64,000 nucleotides of DNA from Siphonodentalium dalli (GCA_032622095.1 CP136063.1:184121956-184185955), one strand, 5' to 3'; positions 48,765-59,149 are shown, numbered from the stretch's first letter. Made by a program: numbers and translations. The notes: generated by a model not told the origin, from the sequence alone.

Positions 48765-48891
48765 CTTTTAGAGATATTTCCTCGATGACTTCGACGATAA
48801 GTTGTCCGTTTATATAATCTCCGGGGTGATATACTCCGCTGGATGCTTGTGCGCCTGTCAACTCGATCTCGTACTTTCCGAGCTTCCCCAT
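48765..48891 (-). CDS. ARRDC-like gene, exon 1 (start of arrestin N domain)
   Basis: It starts at the ATG at 48891 and encodes 42 residues plus one base. The product begins MGKLGKYEIELTG and continues with VYHPGDYINGQL and VEVIEEISLKG. This is the first beta-sandwich stretch of the arrestin N domain, including the conserved Y-x-P-G-D/E and G turn that follows it. The donor is aaaag|gtaggt, phase 1. I chose this Met because the family motif begins a few residues after it. Sequence upstream of 48891 is presumably 5' UTR or promoter; I see no clear TATA box or initiator. Confidence 0.85.
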
Positions 48892-49320
48892 GTCGATTTA
48901 AGAACTGACCATCTCTAAGAAATAATATACAAGACCACGAGACATAGCAACACAGCACAGCCAATAACAATGACATACGAACCCACAATGAATGAGATAA
49001 ATATACCATATTGAATTCAAAGTTGCCTTTAATTGATACGCTCCGCTACAATACTATAGAGTGCAGTTATGAACAAAGGTGAATTGAAACGAAATATTAA
49101 ATACGCTAATACAACTTATCGTTGGCCGCGAACACAAGCTAGAAAACATGTGTTCATTTACAGACACGGCGTTTCAATAAAAACAACATGGATGATTATT
49201 TAATTACCATGGCCATTAATGACCGTACTTGCTTCTCGATTCAACGTGCATTCTATACACCATTCCATTCAATGTCTATCCTCAGTATAAGCAATTATAC
49301 TTAACACCGTAAACATTAAC
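48892..49320. promoter_or_regulatory. Region upstream of the ARRDC start codon (5' UTR/promoter expected)
   Basis: This is where the 5' UTR and promoter should lie. I see no convincing TATA box, CpG island or initiator, so the label rests on position only. Confidence 0.3.
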
Positions 49321-49450
49321 ACCGATATTTCGGTGCAAACGAACGGTGACTATATATCCCGTATCACCGATATTTCGGTGCAAACGAACGGTGACTATAT
49401 ATCCCGTATCACCGATATTTCGATGCAAACGAACGGTGAATATATATACC
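49321..49450. repeat. Minisatellite, 45-bp unit, nearly three copies
   Basis: accgatatttcggtgcaaac begins units at 49321, 49366 and 49411; the third carries one change (cgatg). It lies 430 bp upstream of the ARRDC start codon. Confidence 0.93.
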
Positions 49451-49624
49451 AATGTAACCGCAACACCCACTTATTGGTGATAATCTTTAACCTTTGAACC
49501 CTGATGCCCCACTGCTATTGACACCATGACCAGGGGCTCCTCGTGGTATTTTCCATTAAATAGTGTCTTGTAGCAAGATGTTGGCTATGTTTAAGTTGTG
49601 ACACAGGTCTGAAACTTTAGAGGT

Positions 49625-49993
49625 TTGTTCCCATTGATCACTGATCATTATAAGATCAGATACTTTGAACAGTCAATAGAACAGACACCAATTCTAGCCG
49701 ACGAAGACCAAACCGATTCAATACGCCTAGAACGCGAAAATCATTGGATGGGCGTACTTAAAACATATCTTCCGTTCGGACTTAACATTGACTACAAAGG
49801 TGTTTCTCGAAATTTCTTGTGCTTTCCTCTGATCTACAATCGTAGAAATGTTGAAATCGCAAACATTTTCAGAAAAAACTTTGCATTATTAAACACTAAA
49901 TTGACCGAGCCTCTCGACAAACGGGTTATTATTGCCTACAAGAAAAATCCCAGTTTGAGAGATATGCTCGTTCGATCTAGACTCAGACCTTGA
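49625..49993 (+). pseudogene. Possible Penelope-like element fragment
   Basis: This is a 122-codon frame with RENHWMGVLKTYLPFGLNID, then FRKNFALLN and AYKKNPSLRDMLVRSRLRP before the stop. The pairing of a W-x-x-x-L-x-T-x-x-P-x-G-L-N motif with a downstream K-N-P-x-L-R-D-x-L-V-R-S motif is one I associate with the region before the GIY-YIG nuclease of Penelope-like elements and related metazoan ORFs. No reverse-transcriptase or GIY-YIG part is present, so it is a fragment at best. Confidence 0.45.
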
Positions 49994-50274
49994 TTAAAAA
50001 AAAAAAGTTGGATATAGCGCGAATAATAAATTGCCAGTCATATAATTTGCACGGTTAGAATCTGTGGCGCTTCATCTTTCCAATGATGTACGTATCACAC
50101 ACCTGTGTACGTTTAAAGTTTCTACCTTAATTATCGGGAAGAACGCAGGACCATGCTTTGCTCATCGAAAAACATTCAGTAAATATATTACGCCGTCAAC
50201 AAATCGTGACGTGTTCGCGTTTAACTCTTAACCGGCCGATGTCGCGTTAACTCATCACCGGCGAGGTATCCGCA

Positions 50275-50442
50275 AATGACATTGGGCTATATATCTCGGA
50301 AACGGGTGGAGCTATCGACTTGAAATTTGGTATGTGAATGTATCTTGCCCCGGATACGCAGACCAGATCTCGGAAACGGGTGGAGCTATCGACTTGAAAT
50401 TTGGTTTTTGAATAGCCCGGACGAAGTCGGGTCACCTTCTAG
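50275..50442 (+). mobile_element. Helitron-like 3' end, 5'-truncated
   Basis: It carries gagctatcgacttgaaattt (minisatellite unit) twice, then gcccggacgaagtcgggtca and ends ccttctag before T in a TA tract. Confidence 0.72.
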
Positions 50443-50464
50443 TATATATATATATATATATATA

Positions 50465-50800
50465 TCTATTATATATTTTGGAAGATCTGTCTGTGGGTCT
50501 GTGTGTTCGCGATGGACTCGGAAACGGCCGAACCGATTTCGATGAAACTTGGTATGTGGGAGTATTTACGGCCGAGAACTGGCATAGGCCTATTAATTTG
50601 TCCGTGCGACGTGACCTTGACCTTGAAATCGGGTAATTTCAAGGTCAAACGCCCGAATATCACGGGATTTCGATGAGACTTGGTATGTGGGGGTACTTTA
50701 TTATGACGAGTCTCTTAAGCATATTCATTTGCCCGTGCGACGTGACATTCAAAATGGCCAATTCAAGGTCAAAGCCCGGACGAAGTCGGGTCACCTTCTA

Positions 50801-50801
<1 letters not shown>
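50465..50801 (+). mobile_element. Helitron-like element, 337 bp
   Basis: Starts tctattatatattttggaag after A and ends gcccggacgaagtcgggtca, ccttctag before T, identical to the neighbour that ends at 50442. It lies between two TA tracts, consistent with A|T targets. Inner phrases include ggactcggaaacggccgaac and gaccttgaccttg. Confidence 0.8.

Positions 50802-50850
<49 letters not shown>
50802..50850. repeat. TA dinucleotide microsatellite
   Basis: Uninterrupted TA run of about 48 bases. Confidence 0.95.
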
Positions 50851-50869
50851 TAACTTAACCGTAATTATG

Positions 50870-52445
50870 GGCAGTTGTCCTTAAACAGGGTTACGGGCAG
50901 TCATATTTCCCATTGTCTGAGGTCAACAAAAATTTGCAAAAAGCTATGTATAGGTTATATACCCCTATATATAACTTCAGATTTACCCCACCCCTATTTT
51001 CATACCCACCCATAACGACGGTTCAGGAGTCAATAACTTTACGGGCAGTATATAACAAACCTGTATAGAACCCGTAGTTACGGGCAGTATATATATACTG
51101 CCTGTTATTACTGTGGCAATATGCACATAAATAATTGGCATATATGCACGTAAGTGTTTTATTGCAAGCTATTTTGTATAAACTACTTCAGATTTATCCC
51201 ACCCCTATTCTCATACCTACTCATAACGACGGTTCAGGGGTCAAGAACGTCACGGGCAGTATATATACGGCCTGCTATTACTGTGGAAATATGCACATAA
51301 ACTAATTGGCATATTTGCACGTAAGTGTCTTATTGCAAGCTATCTGTTATAAATTGTTTGTTCATCTTCAGCAAGGAACACGGTTCTTCTGTCCCTGACC
51401 GGTGACTAGACTTGTCAATTGCACCAGCACCGTTATTTCACTTGTCAATATTGCGTATTTGGAATTGCGTGTCTACTTGGCCAGACCAATAAGTAGATGA
51501 TTTTTGGCAATGCATACATATGTACACAACATATGTATTGTTCTTTAGATGGGGGTCTGCGTGATTTTTTTAACAAACAAACTGTGTAAACTGAGGTCAG
51601 CAACAATATGCAAAAAGCTATGTATAGGTAATATACACCTATATATAACTTCAGATTTACCCCACCCCTATCTTCATACCCACCGATAACGACGGTTCAG
51701 AACTCACGATAGGATAATAATTTTATTTACAATATACACACATGGAAAGTACCATTACAAATAAATATAATATTAATAGACTATACATGTGTATTGTTAG
51801 GGGTGATATAGTCATTACTGACTGTCTTCATATCACCCCCTCAAGAACTTTACGGGCATTATATAACAAACCTATAGGGAACCGTAGCTACTGGACGTAT
51901 ATACTGCCTGTTATTACTGTGGAAATATGCACATACATTGTATATAATTGGCATATTTGCACGTAAGTGTCTTATTGGAAGCTATCTGGTATAAATTGCT
52001 TTTTCATCTCCAACAAGGAGCTCGGTTCCTATGTCCCTGACCGCTGACTATAGACTTATCAATTGCACTTGTGCTGTTGTTTCACGTGTCAACAATGTGT
52101 ATATGGAATTGTTAACAGTCTGGTCATTTAAAGGCGTGCGTGTCTATTTGGCCAGACCAATAATTAGATGATTATTGGCAATACACATATATGTACACAA
52201 AAATAGGTGCTGTTCTGTGAGAGGGGGTTTAAGTGATTGTTTGATCAAACAAATGTTGTAAACTGAAGTCAACAAAAATTAGCAAAAACAAACTTTGTAT
52301 AGGTTATATTTCCATATATAAATTCAGATTTATCCCACCCCTATTTTCATACCACCCATAACGACGGTTCAGGAGGCAAGAACGTTACGGGCAGTATATA
52401 ACAAACATGTAGAGATCCGTAGCTGCGGGCAGTATATATACTGCT
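50870..52445. repeat. Complex tandem repeat with acgggcagtatata units
   Basis: The block cccacccctattttcatacc, cataacgacggttcag, tacgggcagtatataac and aatatgcacataa recurs in order near 50985, 51205, 51660 and 52335, with longer spacers between. The third unit carries an inserted segment (51699-51839) bounded at its right by ggggtgatat...atatcacccc. No coding potential. Confidence 0.75.
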
Positions 52446-53831
52446 GATTGATTGATTGTTTATTAACTCAACGCCACAACTAAATGGCGAATACAGAGTA
52501 CTAATTACGTGCGCTCGCGCAACAGTATGGCGATCAGACAGATTCCTAGGTACAAAATGGTACACAAAATGGTACACAAATGGTATTAATTATTTCTTAT
52601 AATTGCTCCTTTGATCAACTATGACTATCGGAAAATGAAAATGAAAATATGCCGCTGAAAAAAATGTAATCGATATTAAAGTCTCAGCCTTTCGGCAACA
52701 TGAAATTGGTTTTAATTACTTAAATGATTAATATAGTAATTTGCCTTTTATCTGAGATGAAATGAGAAATGGTAATTGTCTTTTTTTGCTAACATTAAAT
52801 TAAATTAAATAAATTAAGTAAAATACAGTGAAATTATTTTTTAAATTATTGTTTATTACATTTTTGCGCACGTTGGCATCTCTCCGAGTGCATTCTAGTT
52901 AACATATATACATATAATTACAACTACTTTCGTTTTCGTCGAAATGCGGGCATTTGATTGGTCGAGAGGCTACCGCGTGACCTGCGTCTATCAGTGCATA
53001 GACTTTGCAGTAGACACTTTAAGAAAATTGGGCGAGTCTATAACCGTCGCCCCACACGACGTCCCCGGATGACGCGAAAGCGCGGAACGAGAATTCCATT
53101 AGAATTTCAGTGAAAAAACAACTCGAAAACTCAATGTTATCAACATTTGAACAAGTAGTCCATGCCTATATGCCATGTCTCTGCTTCTAATCTACACTAT
53201 ACTATACTTATGTCTGTTCATTTCAGCCGTATTCATGTTTTTGTAAGGCTCGATTGAACACTCAAAGTTCGTGCCGCGTTTTTTATTTGTCCAATTTTCG
53301 AAAAAGCGTCTATGACAACGTGTATAGTTACTGCTGTGAACACAACTTATCATAAATCAGGCTGATCAACATGGCAAAATTTATTGGAAATAAATAAAAT
53401 GTGTTACCCGATTACAACCCTTTTAACAATTTTCAGCTTTATTACAATGATAATGACATAACATGTGTCACGAGCACATTATATATGATCAGGGCATTTG
53501 TTTACAAATTACATCGGCCATGATCGGACTGGAGTCTGGACTGGTCTGGAGTTAATAATTTTACCGGAGATCGCGGATTCGACTCTGTGTGTTGATAATT
53601 ATTGGGTTGTTGTTGAGTCATTTTAAACGTAAATCGTAGCCAAGCAAGTATTTGTTTTCTGAAAGTTTGCTTGACGAAGTTACTCGTTGACTATTTCGGC
53701 CAATTTATTTTCGGCCCATCATCCAAATTTTTGAGATCGTCCAAAGGAAAATCATGTTTTGGCAATTAATTTTCTGAGATGGATTAATAGTAGTTAGCTG
53801 AAAATAAAGTGTTATAGTTGTAATTATAAGC
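52446..53831. other. Non-coding AT-rich DNA
   Basis: It begins with a gatt repeat and tttattaactcaacgcc, which looks like a dispersed-repeat tail. I recognise no gene. Confidence 0.45.
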
Positions 53832-53987
53832 CATCAACGTCGTTTTTCGGTTGATCTATGAGCGTATAGACCGATCAGTAGACGAATAACATACTTAGTA
53901 TAATCCGCTTCGCGGAATTATACAGTATGTTATTCGTCTACTGATCGGTCTATACGCTCATAGATCAACAGAAAAACGACGTTGATG
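53832..53987. mobile_element. Palindromic element, 156 bp
   Basis: catcaacgtcgttttt at the left pairs with aaaaacgacgttgatg at the right, and ctatgagcgtatagaccgat with atcggtctatacgctcatag. The arms match almost perfectly and meet at ccgcttcgcgg. Confidence 0.92.
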
Positions 53988-54055
53988 ACATATATATTTA
54001 CAAAAGACTGTTGTCTGGCTTGCCATTTTTATATGGCAGAAGGGTATAGCTGCAC

Positions 54056-54390
54056 TATCATCATAATCAACGTACATCATCATCACCATCATCATCATCA
54101 TCACCACCATTATCACCGCCATCGTCATCATCGTCGTCGTCACCGCCACAACCACAGTCATCATCAACGTCATCGTCATCATCATCGTCATCATCGTCGT
54201 CGCCACAATCACCGTCATAATCAACATTGTAATAATCACCATCTTCATCATTGTCATAATCATCGTCATCATCATCGTCATCGCTGTCATCATCATCATC
54301 ATTGTCGTCGTCGTCGTCCTTATCGTCATCGTTATCATCATTGCCATCGTGAGCATGATCGTAATCATCATCGTCGCCATCATCATCAGA
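54056..54390. repeat. Degenerate CAT/CGT trinucleotide microsatellite
   Basis: About 330 bp of imperfect atc/cat repeats. It yields long open frames on both strands (His/Arg-rich one way, Met/Thr-rich the other) only because the triplet repeat excludes stops. Confidence 0.95.
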
Positions 54391-54766
54391 TAATATAGAA
54401 TGAGCATAGCCCTAAAAGATTACCGTATGTTTGGGGTTAATTAACATCCAGACAGTCGAAAGCGGTGACAATCAATTCCTTCTTCGCACCTCAGGCTATG
54501 TCGCGTATCCGACGAAACTGAAACTGATCTGCTTAAATGTCCCCTTTTCGTATCGAATTATGATAGAAAACCCACTTGTCAAGTACATGGATACATTCTA
54601 ACACAATGGGAGGAACCGCGCGAGCTCTCGCCAGGGCGGCGCTGTTGTCCGATTGGTTATAGCATTACTTTCGATTTCGCTATCGGCATTTGTTTACCTC
54701 AGTCGACACGCGTAGTTTGTATCCATCGGATCGTTCTTTATACTGACGCAACAAACTTATTAAGAT

Positions 54767-54869
54767 ATGTCTTCAAGTGATTACAATAGCTATACCATAA
54801 AGAGACTAAAGATTGAACTTGCGAAGCGTGGAGCTGTCCTGACTGGTCGAAACATGACTTGATAGAGAG
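54767..54869 (+). pseudogene. ISL2EU nuclease gene, first exon (SAP domain), frameshifted
   Basis: From ATG 54767 it encodes MSSSDYNSYTIKRLKIELAK followed by RGAVLTGRN, the K-x-x-L-x-x-R-G-x-x-x-x-G-R half of a SAP DNA-binding motif. The expected D-L-I-E-R end is present one frame over (gacttgatagagag), so a single base has been lost just before it; the annotated frame stops at TGA. A good donor, gagag|gtaagt, follows. SAP domains commonly precede the YqaJ nuclease in these elements. Confidence 0.75.
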
Positions 54870-55405
54870 GTAAGTTTCCAATTTTCGAGTATTTTACATC
54901 GTGGTCGATTTCTGTCATCGCAATCGTGTTATACTTTACAAGTTCCCGAGGAATAACTCTAGAGTAAATTTCCATTCAATGGTTGTTATACGGATTATAA
55001 TATACCATTTAACATAAATAATGTTTCATTTGTTAGATTATTTTATGAGAATTTCACCCTTGTGTTACTACTCTGCTCTATTAATTTGACCTGAATTTGT
55101 CACTCTCGTCGGGTTTGTGTAAAAAATTACTCAGTTTCACGAAATTGTTGGGGATAATTGTGATAAAGTTACATAGATTACTACAAGTTCATGTTTTATA
55201 ACAACATATCCATATTTTGCGATAAAAATGACGACCGCAAGTATACTAATATTTCTTGATTTATGGTTAATGAGGTCTAGTACTTCACAAAACTGAAAAG
55301 TAGTTCAGCCCGTAACTTTTTTTGTATCGCATTCATATTGTGAGATGTGCTTACCTGGTTAACTTTGGAGCCCAATGTTTCCACCCCAATTTATTCTGCT
55401 TTCAG

Positions 55406-55839
55406 GATCTCCAGTAAAAGTCGAGGATCTTCAAGTTAAATTGTCGGTGGGTATGGACGACCCACGCCCACCAAAATACAGGAACCGTCCAGGCTACAAT
55501 GATCATATCAAAAACTCAGTGATCAACTATTGTGCATACACATCCCAGGATGTCACAATGAGATACCTCTACCCCAAGGCTGATATGCAAACCGCCTCAC
55601 TCATTATGAACAAGGAAGGTGATATCGTGTTGAAGGAAAACCACAAATACTATGCACAAGTTCAAGGACAGCTGCATATCAGTCAGAGTGAAGAATGTAT
55701 ACTTGTTGTGTGGACATTTGTTGATTTGTTTGTTCAGCATATAAAATATGATGAAGCATATTGCAAAGGATCTCTTCTGCCAAAACTTGAAATATTCTAT
55801 GAAAACCACTACAGGGAATATGTTGCTAGTAAATTGTAA
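55406..55839 (+). pseudogene. ISL2EU YqaJ-type exonuclease, C-terminal exon
   Basis: After an acceptor (tctgctttcag|gatctc) the frame runs to TAA at 55839. Residues near the end read HKYYAQVQGQLHISQSEECI, LVVWTFVDLF, then LLPKLEIFYENHYREYV. The Y-Y-x-Q-V-Q-G-Q block and F-Y-x-x-H end are those of the lambda-exonuclease/YqaJ recombinase fold. The upstream catalytic part (D...E-x-K) is not found: the exon passes from a non-matching N-terminal stretch (RPPKYRNRPGYNDHI) into the QVQGQ block. The copy therefore has an internal deletion and should be inactive. The length is about 145 codons compared with several hundred for the intact protein. Confidence 0.82.
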
Positions 55840-55866
55840 GAACTCTTGTTGCATAATAAGCCATAT

Positions 55867-56045
55867 TGGATCCATCCAGCCCCCATTACGTGATTAAGTT
55901 CTGGGGTACATTCCACATATGAATTCATGAATATTTAAAACTCAATATATGGAAGTCATGAATATTCAAAACTCAACATATGGAATGCACTTCCAGAACA
56001 TTGACCTGTAGGTCTTAAACCGCGGAATGGGGCTGGATGGATTCA
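55867..56045. repeat. Large hairpin between the two convergent ISL2EU genes
   Basis: tccatccagccccc at the left pairs with ggggctggatgga at the right, and tacattccacatatg pairs with catatggaatgca. The arms are interrupted by a short insertion on the right. It lies 28 bp after the nuclease stop and 174 bp past the transposase stop, and may be a terminator-like element or a small inserted fold-back MITE. Confidence 0.75.
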
Positions 56046-56218
56046 ATGTGGCCGCGACCAGTATGAAAGTTAAAGTAACATACATTGTTGGGGATATATT
56101 TTCGTAATCAGTATGTCTAAAATCAATAATTTGTCAAAATAAATCCCATAATTTTCGACAAGTCATATTACCATTATGGAATATTTGCTGTATTCAATCT
56201 TAAAGGCTGACAATACAA

Positions 56219-57407
56219 TTAGCACAATTTGTTAACTATTGATGACCTGAAATTACTAATCATGAAACAAACAAAGATAATCCGAGATGAAAATTTCACT
56301 TTACATATGGGTAGCCTATTTTTAAGAATTTTGTATGTTTTGCTCAGCCCAATCACTCTCTCAATGTGTATTCTCTTGGAAGCCACCCTCCTGTGATGAA
56401 CAACCTCGGTTGGCTCAAGTTGACTCTTTCCTTTCAACATTGTTGGTGTATTTACAGTTACATCTGATGATGCAAACAGATCCTGAACCATTATTCCGCG
56501 ATCAGCCATTATTGCATCACCAGGTGAAAACTTTGCTGATACATTCATACACAGCTCCTATCGCTCGATTATCTGTCTGTCAGATGTGCTGCCACCATAT
56601 CCATCACTGATATAACTTACAAGTCCCCTAGGTGTGCAACCAATCATTGTTTTAACAGTATTGGTGTTTTTATAAGATGAGAATGTGACTTGTTGTGCAT
56701 CTGGATTTGATGACTTCTGTATTGGCACCTCGGTTGCATTTAGAATAACTCGCGTTTTAGGAAATAGTAGCTTGAAATCAGTTGGCATATACAACTCTAT
56801 CTCTTCGCGTCTTGGCCATATGTCTATTTCTTTCAGCTGATAGAACATAAAATTTATCCATGTCAAAAATACTTTGCTGACAACACTCTTACTTATTAAA
56901 AACAAAATCCCAAGTTCAATGTCATCTTTGTCTTGCCGAAGTTTCATTAGTGTCATGAACAGCTGGTCCATGGGTGACATGACCTGACATTTATAATTTA
57001 AGTCAAACGCAGCTGGTCCAAGTAAATTAAAGAAAAAACAAAAATGTTCATAATTATCGAAACCTGTGTAATAATGTATGATCGTAGGTTCCATAATAAA
57101 TCGTTCAATCCCAAATTTCAGCAGCATATCGCATTGCACTGAAGCACTATCTGAATCCATTGTAGTTTGAGTACTACAGTCCAGAAATGGTGCCTCGATT
57201 ATAAAACATCTCCAGAAACTTCTTCCATGTGGTGAACATTCTCATCCTGAATATCGGCATCAGTGAAAGACTCAACATTTATTTTTTTACCACCTTCATT
57301 TCTTTTATTTGCTCGGCTTTTCCTATCGGTCTGACATGGAGATTCCGGATTCCTAAACTTGAAATTCTGTGACGAAACTGCTCCATCATGCAACCTCCGT
57401 CGTTCGC
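56219..57407 (-). pseudogene. ISL2EU transposase, second exon (DDE catalytic domain), inactivated
   Basis: The acceptor tattatatttcag|gcgaac opens the exon, which continues the THAP frame with RRRLHDGAVSS (AVPTY-like box). The frame shifts by one base at about 57200. The downstream frame from 57160 reads MDSDSASVQC and then FSSYKNTNTVKTMIGCTPRG, SYISDGYGGSTSDRQI, PGDAIMADRG, RIHIERVIG and KILKNRLP, ending at 56219. These are the DDE_Tnp_4 blocks of HARBI1-like and ISL2EU transposases. Two further lesions are visible. A TAG at 56558-56560 interrupts the domain just after RQIIER. The first catalytic Asp is replaced by Asn (ILNATEVPI; codon AAT at 56738-56740). The second D (STSD) and the E (RIHIE) remain. 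Confidence 0.88.
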
Positions 57408-58223
57408 CTGAAATATAATAATAGACATTTGATATTTCATGTTAGTTCATATGACACGTGAACAGTGCACATCTAATTTGTATGCATATTGGTTCTGTAA
57501 ATATGGTTTGGTTTGAATATTGAATTATTAGAATGCATGTCCCATGTAATTACTGCATATTATATACACATATATTTTCACTATCTTGTAATTTGTTATG
57601 AATATACTATATTTAAATTAGTGATAATAAATAAATCAATTGAATCCAACATTTTGCTCATGTATGAAAGTCACCATATGTCCCCCGAACAAAAATTGAC
57701 CCACCCCAGGAATACTTAATCCGATTAAGTATTATTGGAGGTGTGGTAGATTTTGTTCTGAGAAATGTGGTAGTCACTTAAATGAACAATAGCTGTGAAA
57801 AGCTATCACACCACAAGCCTGGCCCAAGGTTCTTTGTTAAGTAATATGATCAACCTTTATATTTATGACCTATACTCAGTGGACACATAATTTATTTTTA
57901 CACCTGAGTCAACATGCAGTTCAAATAAAAATCAGAGGTGTTGAAAGTTCTGCCCACATGATCCCAAGAATAACAAATGACATCATAATCATTTTATACT
58001 ATATTACCACAACAACAATATATCATATTTTCTTATTGTGGGGTAAACTTAAATGTTCATGGACATAATAACAAATGTTTTCTGTCAAACGAAACTTTTG
58101 ATCACATTTCCGTACCACGAATACAGGCGAGGTTATTTCATGTTCACGCTCGTGACATTAATCGCAATCATTATAAATACTATTCAAATAACAATTTATC
58201 GAATGTTGTGTTATTTTACTTAC
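57408..58223 (-). other. Intron of the ISL2EU transposase gene
   Basis: It is bounded by gtaagt and a pyrimidine-poor tatatttcag. It holds AT-rich sequence and no other feature. Confidence 0.65.
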
Positions 58224-58446
58224 CCAACAACGTCTGTTTGTAGTCAGATGGTAGGAAATGGTCACGACAAACAACTGGTTTTCCTATCTGACTTTCGGGT
58301 GTCCATATTTTGTTCGAATTCGGCAAATTCCTTTTCACCGCAAAAATCCATTTGTCCCTTAATTTCTGATCTTTCGGGAACCGATGTCCACCTTTGACGT
58401 TTCCACAAAGCGGTACACAACAATTTGTGGGCATTGTTGTTCTCAC
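58224..58446 (-). CDS. ISL2EU transposase, first exon (THAP zinc finger)
   Basis: From the ATG at 58446, or more likely the one at 58434, it encodes MPTNCCVPLCGN, HRFPKDQKLRDKW and KPVVCRDHFLPSDYK. The C-x-x-x-C, the invariant P and W, and C-x-x-H followed by F form the C2CH THAP DNA-binding module. The donor ttgttgg|gtaagt is intact, phase 1, and matches the exon at 57407. The finger has no lesion although the catalytic exon is broken. The intron is about 816 bp. Confidence 0.88.
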
Positions 58447-58602
58447 AATTGTCCAAGCGATCGATAATTGTCACTCGTATTGTACTGATTTGTATGCGCT
58501 AACAGTATTAACACAATGTAAACAAAGCCGACCCAGAAATCCTATAACCCGTCGAGAAGCAGCGCCGTCTATCGGGAGTTATCAGCGCGGTGCTTATTAC
58601 CT

Positions 58603-59149
58603 AGGCCATAAATGTGTGTTTGGATAACAATTTATTTGAGACACAAACGTGCGTATATAAGTCGGCGCTTATCAAAATCGCTGCATGGGAATCGTGGTTC
58701 CCACCCTTGTATAAACTGATCTCTTTAAATTCTTGTGACACCCTTGAGAATGCAACTTCGTGTTGATAAGTGAATATTGGTTCACCCAAACACGAGACAC
58801 GCCGCAACAATCAATTAATCCTTTTATTGCTGAAATATACGGTGAAAATGATATACCGTTGGTGTAATGATTATACAGCAATGTGTAGAGCGATGACACT
58901 AATATGTATGTAGTGACAATTCCTTCGTCCATAACTTTATGACTTAAAAGATCCAGTGTTCGATTTTACATCAAAATGGTCAACAGTTAAAGTTCCGCTT
59001 ATCAAGCAAATAAAAAAATACCTCAAATAACTATCATGTCTTTGAAAAAACAAACAAAAATGAGAACGCTCTTTATAAGTGAGCGAGGCTGTAGTTTGGA
59101 TGGGAACGATTGGAAATAATGGCTTTCTGAGAATTGGAATTATATAATA
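58603..59149. other. Non-coding DNA with one TAAAGAGCGT motif
   Basis: No gene is seen. aacgctctttat is at 59065-59076. Confidence 0.5.

Larger units (their letters stand above)
13246..48891 (-). other. Arrestin-domain-containing protein gene, six exons (gene span)
   Basis: Six minus-strand exons join without a frame break: 48891-48765 (ends phase 1), 42442-42323 (1 to 1), 37758-37529 (1 to 0), 21224-21042 (0 to 0), 18282-18097 (0 to 0) and 13446-13246. Every junction has an AG acceptor and GT donor. The total is 1047 nt including the stop, so about 348 residues. The product matches the alpha-arrestin (ARRDC) layout: arrestin N domain (exons 1-3), arrestin C domain (exons 4-6), then a proline-rich tail with PPSY. 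Family members act as adaptors that recruit NEDD4-type ubiquitin ligases, through PPxY motifs, to membrane cargo. Which ARRDC paralogue this is cannot be settled by eye. The introns are about 6.3, 4.6, 16.3, 2.8 and 4.7 kb and are largely filled by transposable elements. Confidence 0.9.
54608..58602. mobile_element. ISL2EU-type DNA transposon, about 4.0 kb, defective
   Basis: The ends are diverged terminal inverted repeats of about 85-90 bp. ccgcgc, ggcgctg, ggttatag and tttgtttac occur in the same order from 54608 to 54697 and, reversed, from 58602 to 58518. Between them a SAP plus YqaJ exonuclease gene runs on the plus strand and a THAP plus DDE transposase gene runs on the minus strand, tail to tail. 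That pair of genes defines the ISL2EU (IS4EU) superfamily. Both genes are damaged. I could not recognise a target duplication with certainty, so the ends may be off by a few bases. Confidence 0.85.

Noticed and set aside
48761-49009. 82-codon frame with a hydrophobic N-terminus upstream of and overlapping ARRDC exon 1
   Set aside because: It overlaps the conserved arrestin exon in another frame and has no recognisable continuation.
49282-49470. Repeat protein with a 15-residue period
   Set aside because: It is the 45-bp minisatellite translated; there is no flanking coding sequence.
53958-54407. 149-codon Met/Thr-rich and 138-codon His/Arg-rich frames
   Set aside because: Both are translations of a CAT/CGT trinucleotide microsatellite.
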